From an uncultured Sulfolobales archaeon (GTDB lineage: Archaea; Thermoproteota; Thermoprotei_A; Sulfolobales; NBVN01), in NCBI GenBank assembly GCA_938073905.1, contig CALJEN010000004.1:1-64000 (forward strand): a DNA stretch of 64,000 bases. Direction: 5' to 3'. A program made the translations under genes and the position numbers. The notes beneath the pieces are model-generated. The model was not told where the DNA came from. It did no database searches and saw only the letters and a list, made by a program, of their open reading frames with translations. Positions 7,682-14,659 of this stretch are shown here, in pieces. Every line of letters begins with the position of its first letter. Within the stretch, counting starts at the first letter, position 1.

Positions 7682-8995
7682 GTGAGGCTAGCGATAGTGT
7701 CTCTAGCGGGCTGCGACGGGTGCCAGTACAACCTGGTGAGCGAGGAGTTCATGGACTTCGCGAGGAGTCGCGGTATAGAGATAGTCCACTGGCCCCTGGT
7801 CGGGGCGACCGGGGAGGTCGACGAGGTCGACGTAGCGCTAGTGGAGGGCTCCGCGATCAGCGAGAGGGACGCCAGGACGCTGCGCGATGTCAGGAGCAGG
7901 TCGAGGGTGCTGGTCGCTCTAGGCAGCTGTGCGTACCTGGGCGGGATCCAGGGAGCTCTAGGGGAGTCGAGACCCCTCAGTAGCCACGTGAAGGTCGACT
8001 ACTACGTGAGGGGGTGTCCCGTTAGGCCTACCGAGCTCATCGACCTACTTGACAAGCTCGCGGCCGGGCTGACGCCGCTGATCGGTGAGAGGAGGTTCGG
8101 CTACGCCGCCAGGGAGGGACAGACGATCGGGGACGGGCTACTGTACCTCGACCAGCACAAGTGCATAGTCTGCGGCAGGTGCGCCGTGCTGTGCTCCAGG
8201 ATCGGAGCGGGAGTGCTGAACTACGCGCACAGGAGCACGCAGACCCTCGTTTCGACGCCGTACGGGGACCCCTTCGCCACGTCCGGGTGCGTGCACTGCG
8301 GCCTCTGCGCAGCCTACTGCCCCGTGGGGGCCATCTACTACAGGTCGGACATCGACGCGGTGCTGGCGGAAGCGAGGATGGGCGCCATAACGGAAGCCCT
8401 TCTAGAGCCGGAGGCCCTGGCCTCCCTCTCGGAAGCGGAGGGTCTGGACCCGCTCCAGGTGGTCAGCTACCTCAGGGAGCTGGGGTTCAGAAGGGTCTCA
8501 GTGTACGACCCCCTGAGCAACGTCACCCCCGCGGAGGGGGGCGGAATAGTGGCTAGGTCGCCGGCCGAGAGGAGACTGATCCAGAGCCTGAAGCCCGAGG
8601 CGAGAGTCCCGGTGCCCAAGGTGGAGATACCGCCGGGGGCGGTCTTCGTGACCGTGTGCCCCTCGTGGAAGTCCGCCGCTCCGAGGGTCGTGACGGCGAG
8701 GGAGGTCCAGATGGCGTTCAGAGCACACGATGACGTCCCCGTCAGCCGCGCGAGCCCGGACCGCGTCGTCCTCAGACCCCGCGAGCTGCTCAGGGTCTAC
8801 AGCCTCGCGGAGGCCGTGGGCTACCTGGAGAAGGGGACGGGCGAACTGGTGCTCTACGAGCTGTGCCCCGGAGGATGTCTCCTCGGGGGAGGTCAGCCTC
8901 TGAGCGGCGGCAAGAAGCTCGGTGACGTGCTCAGGGACAGGCAGCGCAGGCTCGAGGAAGTGATGGAGCGCCTCGGCAAGGCCTCCCCCGCCTAG
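7682..8995 (+). CDS. Chimera: [NiFe] small-subunit N-terminal domain joined to HydA-like ferredoxin and degenerate H-cluster domain
   Basis: Residues 1-135 are the flavodoxin-like N-terminal domain of a group 3 [NiFe] small subunit with the proximal-cluster cysteines C11, C14 (GCDGC), C83 (GSCAYLGG) and C112 (RGCP). The normal continuation is missing; it sits in the gene at 5748. Instead comes a 2[4Fe-4S] domain (C161-xx-C164-xx-C167-xxx-C171 and C203-C206-C209-C213) as in HydA, then a stretch matching the HydA catalytic domain: GLDPLQVVSYLRELGFRRV, a reduced VTVCPSW motif (C326) and LCPGGCLLGGGQP (C395, C399). The PCxxKxxE motif and roughly 100 residues around it are absent, so this part is unlikely to make H2 itself and may be structural or bind one FeS cluster. 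GTG 7682 follows GGTGAGG. Last gene of the operon. Confidence 0.88.
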   Translation: MRLAIVSLAGCDGCQYNLVSEEFMDFARSRGIEIVHWPLVGATGEVDEVDVALVEGSAISERDARTLRDVRSRSRVLVALGSCAYLGGIQGALGESRPLSSHVKVDYYVRGCPVRPTELIDLLDKLAAGLTPLIGERRFGYAAREGQTIGDGLLYLDQHKCIVCGRCAVLCSRIGAGVLNYAHRSTQTLVSTPYGDPFATSGCVHCGLCAAYCPVGAIYYRSDIDAVLAEARMGAITEALLEPEALASLSEAEGLDPLQVVSYLRELGFRRVSVYDPLSNVTPAEGGGIVARSPAERRLIQSLKPEARVPVPKVEIPPGAVFVTVCPSWKSAAPRVVTAREVQMAFRAHDDVPVSRASPDRVVLRPRELLRVYSLAEAVGYLEKGTGELVLYELCPGGCLLGGGQPLSGGKKLGDVLRDRQRRLEEVMERLGKASPA

Positions 8996-9010
8996 AGCCC
9001 GCCGCTCTAC

Positions 9011-10102
9011 CTAGAGGACTACGCTTCCCTCCTTCCAGATACTGTCTGTCACCTCCTTATAGGGGAGGATGTAGCTCCTCCTGCTGACGAACACGTCGTC
9101 GGCTATGCTCACCTGGTCACCTATTACCGTCCCGCTCTCTATCCTGACCCAGCTACCGATAGAGCAGTCCTCGCCGACGATGGAGTCCCTTATGTAGGTG
9201 GAGGAACCGATCCTGCTCCCCCTCATCACCACCGAGTGGCTGATCTTAGACGAGTCGCCCACGACGACGCGGTCCAGCAGCACGGCGCCCGGGCCCACGA
9301 CGCTGCCCCTGCCCACCACGACGCCCCTGCCTACGTAGACCGGGTTCACGATCTCTCCCCGGACCTCCGAGGAGTCGACCACGAGACTACTCGGGTAGAG
9401 GGTGCCGAGGGTGACCAGGTTCGCTCTGAGGTAGTCCTCGGGGACCCCTATGTCGAACCACAGCCCCTCGTGCGCGTGTGCAAAGACCCTCCCGGTCTTC
9501 AGCAGCTTCGGCACGAGGTCCACGGAGATCTTCTGCTTCCTGCCCTCCTCGATGTACCGGAGGACGTCGGGCTCGAAGACGTAGACGCCGGCGTTGACCA
9601 GGCTCGACTGGGGCCTGTACGCTGGCTTCTCGACGAACCCGACGACCCTGTTCTCTTCGTCGATATCGAGGACTCCGTACCTCTCGGGGCTCTCGACCCG
9701 GACGGCCGTCAGCGTGGCCAGAGCGTCCCTGCTTCTGTGGAAGTCCACGACCCTGCGCACGTCGATGTCCGAGAACACGTCTCCGTATACGACGACGAAG
9801 GTATCGTCGAGCCCCACCTTCTCGTCGACGAGCCTCAGCGGTCCCGCGTCACCCAGAGGGCGGTCCTCCTCTACGTACTCTACCGATACGCCGAGCTCCG
9901 ACCCGTCGCCGAGGAAGTCCACCACCTGGTTCGACATGTACCTGACGGAGACCGCGATCTCCCGTATGCCGGCCCTCGCGAGGGCCTCGATAGACCACAG
10001 GACGAGGGGCTTCCCCAGGATGGGCAGGAGGGGCTTGGGCCTGGTGAGAGTGAGGGGCCTGAGCCTGGTGGCGTAGCCGCCGGCCAGCAGCACCGCCTTC
10101 AT
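9011..10102 (-). CDS. Sugar-phosphate nucleotidyltransferase with left-handed beta-helix
   Basis: Makes an NDP-sugar (GDP-mannose- or dTDP/UDP-glucose-type) from a sugar 1-phosphate and NTP. Seen: the nucleotide-binding start VLLAGGYATRLRPLT with KPLLP, then YGDVFSDID (metal site), GVLDIDEENRV, FVEKP, NAGVYVF, and from about residue 250 a run of hexapeptide-like repeats (VYVGRGVVVGRGSVVGPGA and on) forming a beta-helix. At 363 residues it resembles archaeal ManC/GlmU-like single-purpose transferases. Substrate cannot be read from the sequence. It is a single minus-strand gene, tail-to-tail with the hydrogenase operon, with its own promoter at 10131-10140. Confidence 0.88.
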   Translation of the reverse strand: MKAVLLAGGYATRLRPLTLTRPKPLLPILGKPLVLWSIEALARAGIREIAVSVRYMSNQVVDFLGDGSELGVSVEYVEEDRPLGDAGPLRLVDEKVGLDDTFVVVYGDVFSDIDVRRVVDFHRSRDALATLTAVRVESPERYGVLDIDEENRVVGFVEKPAYRPQSSLVNAGVYVFEPDVLRYIEEGRKQKISVDLVPKLLKTGRVFAHAHEGLWFDIGVPEDYLRANLVTLGTLYPSSLVVDSSEVRGEIVNPVYVGRGVVVGRGSVVGPGAVLLDRVVVGDSSKISHSVVMRGSRIGSSTYIRDSIVGEDCSIGSWVRIESGTVIGDQVSIADDVFVSRRSYILPYKEVTDSIWKEGSVVL

Positions 10103-10130
10103 GGCCTCCCGTACGGCACTGAGGAGGAGG

Positions 10131-10140
10131 TAATAAGTCC
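10131..10140 (-). promoter_or_regulatory. TATA box of the nucleotidyltransferase gene
   Basis: Read on the minus strand this is ggacttatta, about 30 bases before the ATG at 10102. Confidence 0.55.
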
Positions 10141-10206
10141 GCTCTCGACGTCTTCTGATACCGCTGGAGAAGACGCTGCGACTACTGCGAGAGACCCAGG
10201 CGAAAG

Positions 10207-10216
10207 GCTTTTATGC
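10207..10216 (+). promoter_or_regulatory. TATA box of the cstA operon
   Basis: gcttttatgc, 32-41 bases upstream of ATG 10248, in the spacer shared with the divergent nucleotidyltransferase gene. Confidence 0.55.
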
Positions 10217-10247
10217 CCTCGGCTCCAGGTGGTCTAGAGGTATCCCT

Positions 10248-10490
10248 ATGATGCGTAGGAAAGCGTTGGGCACGATTATTACCGTGATAACTGTCATCAT
10301 AATGTTATACGAGCTGTTCTACGTGAACATCACCAAGGGCGGGATAGGCGTGAAGGGGGCGGTGTCGATAGACGCGGCTCTCCTAGCGTCAGCGTTCATC
10401 CTGATACTGATAGGCCCCTGGCTCTGGCTGGGCGAAGTGCCGGTGGCCATAAAGAAGTTCGTGGAAGCGAAGACCGGAAGGAGGCTCTGA
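10248..10490 (+). CDS. Small two-helix membrane protein before cstA
   Basis: An 80-residue protein with two hydrophobic helices (TIITVITVIIMLYELFYV and LLASAFILILIGPWLWLG) and a basic C-terminus. I do not recognise a family. It is one base apart from cstA and clearly co-transcribed, so a role as accessory subunit of the transporter is likely by position only. ATG codons at 10248 and 10251 are both possible starts; the promoter at 10207-10216 suits either. Confidence 0.75.
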   Translation: MMRRKALGTIITVITVIIMLYELFYVNITKGGIGVKGAVSIDAALLASAFILILIGPWLWLGEVPVAIKKFVEAKTGRRL

Positions 10491-10491
10491 G

Positions 10492-12342
10492 GTGGGGTTC
10501 ATGGTCCCGATACTCGTACTCCTCGTAGTCCTCCTGATATACGGTCTAGCCTACGCCTTCTACGGAAAGAGGCTCCTGGAGCAGAGGGTGGTCAGGGCAG
10601 ACCCCAAGAGGCTCACCCCGGCGTGGGAGAAGTTCGACGGGGTGGACTACGTCCCGGCGAACAAGTACGTGCTGTACGGGCACCACTTCGCCTCCATCGC
10701 TGGCGCGGGTCCGATCGTCGGACCCGCGGTGGCCCTCGCCTGGGGCTGGCTCCTGCCCCTGGTGTGGGTCCTCTTCGGGAACGTGTTCATCGGGGCAGTC
10801 CACGACTACACCTCGATAATGGCGAGCGTGAGGCACGGTGGGGTATCGATAGCGACGATCTCCGAAAGCGTCATGGGCAGGAGGGCCAGGTACGTGTTCC
10901 TAACCTACGTGTGGTTCGCGTTCATACTGGTCTTGGCAGCGTTCTTCAGCGTATGCGCTGACACCTTCACCAGGGTTCCGACCGCGGCCACCGTGGCGAT
11001 AGTGTACATGCCCCTCGCCCTTCTCTTCGGAGTCATGGTCTACAGGCTCGGCATCGGAGTCAAGCTGGGCACCGCGATCTCCCTAGTGCTCCTCGTTCTA
11101 GCGATCGCCTACTCCTTCTACGCACCCACGTACCTAACGTACGAGGCGTGGGTCGTCGTCCTGGCCCTCTACAGCATCGTCGCGGCCGCCCTGCCCGTCT
11201 GGTACCTGCTGCAGCCCAGAGACTACCTCAATGCCTACCTGCTCTGGACGTTCGTGATACTAGCCATCCTGGCACCCCTGATGATACCGGTCTTCAGGCT
11301 CACGGGTCCCGCTATAAGGAGCTTCGTCGTCACCGGGGCCGTAGTTGGCGCACCGGCGGGCACTCCGCCAGCGGGAGCGCCCATAGGCTGGTTCTGGCCC
11401 ATGGTTCCGCTGACCATCGCCTGCGGAGCCCTCTCCGGCTTCCACTCGGTAGTCGGCTCCGGGACAACCTCTAAGCAGCTATCCAGCGAGCTCGACGCTC
11501 TGCTCGTCGGCTACGGAGGCATGCTGACCGAGGGAGCTGTGTCGTCGCTGGCGGTCATCCTGCCGGCAGCGATCGCCTGGGACTTCGCCGCCCTGGCGCA
11601 GAACGCCGGCATATCTGCGGACGTGATGTCTGGAGCTTTAGCGAGAATAGACGTAAACATGACTAAGACACCGAACATACTCGGGCTGGTGGGGGCACCA
11701 GCGAGGTTCTACACAGCCTACGGCCTAACCCAGGCCGTCGCCTGGTCTAGGGTCTTCGGCATGGAGATGTTCTCAGACCTCCTCGTCGGCTTCTCGACGT
11801 TCGCAGCCTGGGCCCTGACGGCGTTCATGCTCACGACTCTCGATACGGCCAACAGGCTGAGCAGGTACGTGTGGGTCGAGCTCTTCGACTGGCTGAAGCC
11901 CCGAACCCCGAGGCTCCACAGAGTCCTGACCAACAGGTGGTTCGCCTCGACCATAGCAGTGCTGATAGGGGCCACCCTGGCGTATCCCTCCATCGTCGAC
12001 CCGGTCGATCCCACTAGAACGATCAGGGCCTACTCGATCCTGTGGCCAGCGTTCGCCGGGACGAACCAGCTGCTAGCGGCGCTGGCCCTCCTCACGACCA
12101 CGCTGTGGGTCTACGCGATACTCAGGGTCAGGGGTGGATCGGCCCTGCTAATGCTCGCGCCAGCGGCCTTCCTGTGGACGACGGTGACGCTGGCTCTCAT
12201 AATCTGGCTGATCTTCATAGTGCCCCACCTTCCGCTGCTGTACATGGTCGGCACCGGGTCCATAGTCGCAGCATCGGTAGCTCTGGACGTGCTCCTCATA
12301 TCCCTCTTCGTCAGGGGCCTACGGATGGCCAGAAAAGCCTAG
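10492..12342 (+). CDS. cstA: Carbon starvation protein A-type transporter (CstA)
   Basis: Integral membrane transporter of the CstA family, which imports pyruvate or peptides in bacteria. Seen: the family signature region PANKYVLYGHHFASIAGAGP, VGPAVALAWGW, GAVHDYTSIMASVRHGG, SGFHSVVGSGTTSKQL, and a C-terminal block with FAGTNQLLAALAL. About 14-16 hydrophobic helices over 616 residues, close to family length. The start GTG 10492 lies one base after the previous stop; the ATG at 10501 (GFM) is an alternative. The substrate in archaea is not established. A T-rich stretch follows the stop. Confidence 0.92.
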   Translation: MGFMVPILVLLVVLLIYGLAYAFYGKRLLEQRVVRADPKRLTPAWEKFDGVDYVPANKYVLYGHHFASIAGAGPIVGPAVALAWGWLLPLVWVLFGNVFIGAVHDYTSIMASVRHGGVSIATISESVMGRRARYVFLTYVWFAFILVLAAFFSVCADTFTRVPTAATVAIVYMPLALLFGVMVYRLGIGVKLGTAISLVLLVLAIAYSFYAPTYLTYEAWVVVLALYSIVAAALPVWYLLQPRDYLNAYLLWTFVILAILAPLMIPVFRLTGPAIRSFVVTGAVVGAPAGTPPAGAPIGWFWPMVPLTIACGALSGFHSVVGSGTTSKQLSSELDALLVGYGGMLTEGAVSSLAVILPAAIAWDFAALAQNAGISADVMSGALARIDVNMTKTPNILGLVGAPARFYTAYGLTQAVAWSRVFGMEMFSDLLVGFSTFAAWALTAFMLTTLDTANRLSRYVWVELFDWLKPRTPRLHRVLTNRWFASTIAVLIGATLAYPSIVDPVDPTRTIRAYSILWPAFAGTNQLLAALALLTTTLWVYAILRVRGGSALLMLAPAAFLWTTVTLALIIWLIFIVPHLPLLYMVGTGSIVAASVALDVLLISLFVRGLRMARKA

Positions 12343-12350
12343 CTCTTTTT
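12343..12350 (+). terminator. Oligo-T terminator after cstA
   Basis: The stop codon of cstA is followed directly by ctcttttt, an oligo-T run of the kind that ends archaeal transcription. Confidence 0.45.
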
Positions 12351-12379
12351 CCATCCCGAGGTCTCGTTGCTCCACATCC

Positions 12380-12390
12380 TCTTTATTCTT
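12380..12390 (+). promoter_or_regulatory. TATA box of the Get3-like operon
   Basis: tctttattctt, 33-43 bases before GTG 12423, the first gene of a three-gene operon. Confidence 0.45.
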
Positions 12391-12422
12391 TCAGAAAACG
12401 TGTGTAAGGGAGGAGGCAGAGA

Positions 12423-12719
12423 GTGTTAGACCGGTTCAGGAACATCGTGAGGGAGCTGGTCGAGCTGGTCGGTGGTCTCAGGAGGGCCGTGGTGGAGGAG
12501 AGCGTGAGCGCTCTCGAGGAAGAGTACGTAGAGCTGGAGAGCGCCTTCCTATTCATGGTTCTAGGCCCTCTCGTGGGGATAAAGACCTCCACCCCGATGC
12601 TGAGCCTGGAGCTGCTCGACTCGCTGTCCCCCGCGGAGATAAGGATTCTGGAGAGCAGGGCTTTCAAGGGGGAGGACGTCCTGGGAGACCTCTTCGCCGC
12701 GTTGGGTGGTGAGTGGTAG
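12423..12719 (+). CDS. Unknown 98-residue protein co-transcribed with a Get3-like ATPase
   Basis: The first half is a charged, probably coiled helix (VRELVELVGGLRRAVVEESVSALEEEY), the middle hydrophobic-leaning (FLFMVLGPLVGI), and the end has an acidic helix-turn stretch. I do not recognise the family. It overlaps the Get3-like gene by seven bases, so the two are translationally coupled and may act together. GTG 12423 is preceded by GGGAGGAGG. The function is unknown; a small partner or co-chaperone of the ATPase is a guess from position. Confidence 0.7.
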   Translation: MLDRFRNIVRELVELVGGLRRAVVEESVSALEEEYVELESAFLFMVLGPLVGIKTSTPMLSLELLDSLSPAEIRILESRAFKGEDVLGDLFAALGGEW

Positions 12720-13663
12720 TGGACCTAGTGGACGCCCTGAGCCCGCTCGACTGCTGCCCACACTTCGTCATGGTGGTGGGCAAGGGGGGTGTAGGCAAGA
12801 CGACGGTCTCTATTCTGCTGGCCATGGAGCTGGGCTCTAGGGGGAAGACGGTGCTCCTGAGCCTCGACCCGGCCAGGCACCTCTCCAGGTACCTGAAGCT
12901 GGCCGGTGAGACCGGGGAGATCGATAGGGGCATACACGTCAGACAGGTCTCCGTGGAGAGGGAGGTGGAGAGGATCGCGTCCCAGTACGCCGATTTCCTC
13001 AGAGAGCTCATGCCCTCCCTCTCGGTGCTAAACCTAGACAGCGCCGTCGACGCGCTCAAGTACTCTCCGGGGGTCGAGGAGGAGGTCCTCCTCAGGAAGC
13101 TCGAGGAGGCCCTGACGAGCGGGTACGACTACGTCGTGGTGGATACCCCACCGACGGGCGTCACCCTGAGGACTCTCGCCCTGCCCAGGCTCTACATGGT
13201 CTGGCTCGGCAAGCTGATAGAGGTCAGGGAGCGGATAGTGTCCCTGCGCTACGTGATAGCAAGGACTCTGGGGAGAAAGGCCGAAGTCCGGGACAGGGCC
13301 CTCCTCAAGCTCTACGAGATGCGGAGCAGGTTCGAGGCCCTCGAGAGAGCCCTCTCTTCGGAGAGCAGGACTTCTTACGTCATAGTCGCGACTCCGGAGC
13401 CCCTCCCCATGCACGAGCTCAGGGAGAGCGTGGGGTTCCTGAAGAGCAGGCTCGGGGTCAGGCCAAAGCTCCTCGTGCTGAACAAGGTGCTGCCGGAGGG
13501 ACTGGCCGCCGCGCTGGGACAGCTCGACGCGCAGCGGGGCTTCCTTGAGGAGCTGAGGAGCTACGGCGCGAGCTACGCGCTAGTGGAGTACCTGGGGAGG
13601 CCTACGGAGAGCATATCCGATATTAGGGAGCTGAGGAATAAGGTCAGGGTGTGGAGGCCTTGA
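12713..13663 (+). CDS. Get3/ArsA-family ATPase
   Basis: A P-loop ATPase of the SIMIBI class. Seen: deviant Walker A GKGGVGKTT (residues 23-31) with the signature lysine, switch I LDPARHLS, and switch II DTPPTGVTLRTLALP, all typical of Get3/ArsA. Archaeal members are thought to target tail-anchored membrane proteins; ArsA members energise arsenite export. No arsenite permease (ArsB) or ArsD is nearby, and the cysteines of ArsA metal sites are not evident, so a Get3-like role is favoured. At 316 residues it is a single-domain, dimer-forming size. Alternative start GTG 12719. It is the middle gene of an operon with two unknown genes. Confidence 0.88.
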   Translation: MVVDLVDALSPLDCCPHFVMVVGKGGVGKTTVSILLAMELGSRGKTVLLSLDPARHLSRYLKLAGETGEIDRGIHVRQVSVEREVERIASQYADFLRELMPSLSVLNLDSAVDALKYSPGVEEEVLLRKLEEALTSGYDYVVVDTPPTGVTLRTLALPRLYMVWLGKLIEVRERIVSLRYVIARTLGRKAEVRDRALLKLYEMRSRFEALERALSSESRTSYVIVATPEPLPMHELRESVGFLKSRLGVRPKLLVLNKVLPEGLAAALGQLDAQRGFLEELRSYGASYALVEYLGRPTESISDIRELRNKVRVWRP

Positions 13664-14346
13664 TAGTGCTAGACTACCTGGCGCTAGTCCTCCTCTCGTT
13701 TCTCGCGGTAGCCTCCGTGGTGTGGTACTTCAGGATGAGGAGGAAGACGCTAGTGCTAACGAAGGCTGTGACCGAGGAGCTGGAGAAGATCTTCAAGCCG
13801 GTAGACAAGACGTACGTGCTCCTGGGCTACCTCGTCGGGTACAGAGCCAAGTACGATCTCGAGAGCGGGGACAGGGTCTACGTGCTGCTCACCACGGCGC
13901 CGAGGCACTCGCTGCTCTACTACCCGATCGCGAGAGCCCTCGGGAGGACCGATAGGCTGGAGATAGCCCTGGAGAGCCCCAGACGCCCCGTGATCAGAGA
14001 CCTCCACGCAGTTTTCGCGAAGGACGGCAGAACGCACTCCCTGCTCCTCAGAGACCTGGGGTCGAAGAGGGAGGCGATCTCCAGGCGAGTCGTGGAGACT
14101 CCCAAGGGGGAGTACGTAGTCTACTACGAGGACTCGGGGGACGTGGAGCTCGTGAGGAGGCTGGTCAGCTCCGCCGAGCTGAGGGTCTACAGGCTCTCGG
14201 CTTTCGCTGGAAACAACCTGGTGGTGTTGGCCGCGGAGATACGGGAGGGCAAGGTCGCGGACGCCGTCAGGCTGCTGAGGGAGCTCAGCAGGAGCGTCAG
14301 CAGGAGCAGCGGCTCGGTCTCGGGCCCCGCTAGAACGGGGTCCTGA
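13651..14346 (+). CDS. Unknown membrane-anchored protein downstream of Get3-like ATPase
   Basis: One N-terminal transmembrane helix (LDYLALVLLSFLAVASVVWYF) followed by a basic stretch (RMRRK) and a ~200-residue soluble domain on the cytosolic side by the positive-inside rule. I do not recognise the domain; strands such as DRVYVLLTTAPR and EYVVYYEDSGDVELV suggest an alpha/beta fold. The tail is Ser/Arg rich. It overlaps the Get3-like gene by 13 bases, so a membrane-side role in the same pathway (receptor-like) is conceivable but not shown. Its 3' end overlaps the convergent minus-strand gene by 17 bases. Confidence 0.75.
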   Translation: MEALIVLDYLALVLLSFLAVASVVWYFRMRRKTLVLTKAVTEELEKIFKPVDKTYVLLGYLVGYRAKYDLESGDRVYVLLTTAPRHSLLYYPIARALGRTDRLEIALESPRRPVIRDLHAVFAKDGRTHSLLLRDLGSKREAISRRVVETPKGEYVVYYEDSGDVELVRRLVSSAELRVYRLSAFAGNNLVVLAAEIREGKVADAVRLLRELSRSVSRSSGSVSGPARTGS

Positions 14347-14659
14347 GCCCCAGGGAGCTCATCACCTCCCTTATCCCCATCTTGAGGGCCTTCACGTCCA
14401 GCTCCAGCTTCATGAAGTAGTACCTCTGCTCGAGCACCTCCCTCCCATCTACGTAGACGACCACGGCCACCTCCCTGATGTCCTCGCCCGCCCTGTAGGA
14501 TCCGAAGGCTATCGCTCCCTTCGATACCTCCTCCAGGGCCTTCAGGACGCTCGTCACGTAGCTGTTCAGGCTCTCGTCTCTGCCCAGGTAGGCGACCACG
14601 GCTACCCTGTTCCCGTAGACCAGCTTCCTCACGTCCTCCACGTCACTTAGCGGTCTCAT
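14330..14659 (-). CDS. Unknown 109-residue protein, possible thioredoxin-like fold
   Basis: The order of elements looks like a thioredoxin fold: a strand (NRVAVVAYLG), a helix (NSYVTSVLKALEEVSK), a strand pair (VAVVVYVDGREVLEQRYYF) and a final helix (VKALKMGIREVMSSL). There is no CxxC motif and no cysteine at all, so redox chemistry is unlikely. The gene overlaps the upstream zinc-ribbon gene by 17 bases and is co-transcribed with it. Family not recognised; the fold is my inference from pattern only. Confidence 0.65.
   Translation of the reverse strand: MRPLSDVEDVRKLVYGNRVAVVAYLGRDESLNSYVTSVLKALEEVSKGAIAFGSYRAGEDIREVAVVVYVDGREVLEQRYYFMKLELDVKALKMGIREVMSSLGLRTPF

Noticed and set aside
3413-8995. 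Respiratory complex I (nuoEFG) operon
   Set aside because: Only the diaphorase subunits resemble complex I; the [NiFe] motifs L1 and L2 and the lack of membrane subunits show a soluble hydrogenase.
7682-8995. Active [FeFe] hydrogenase
   Set aside because: The PCxxKxxE motif and around 100 residues of the catalytic domain are missing, so H2 chemistry there is unlikely.
12713-13663. Arsenite efflux ATPase ArsA
   Set aside because: No arsB, arsD or arsR nearby and no obvious metalloid-binding cysteines; Get3-like is the better call.
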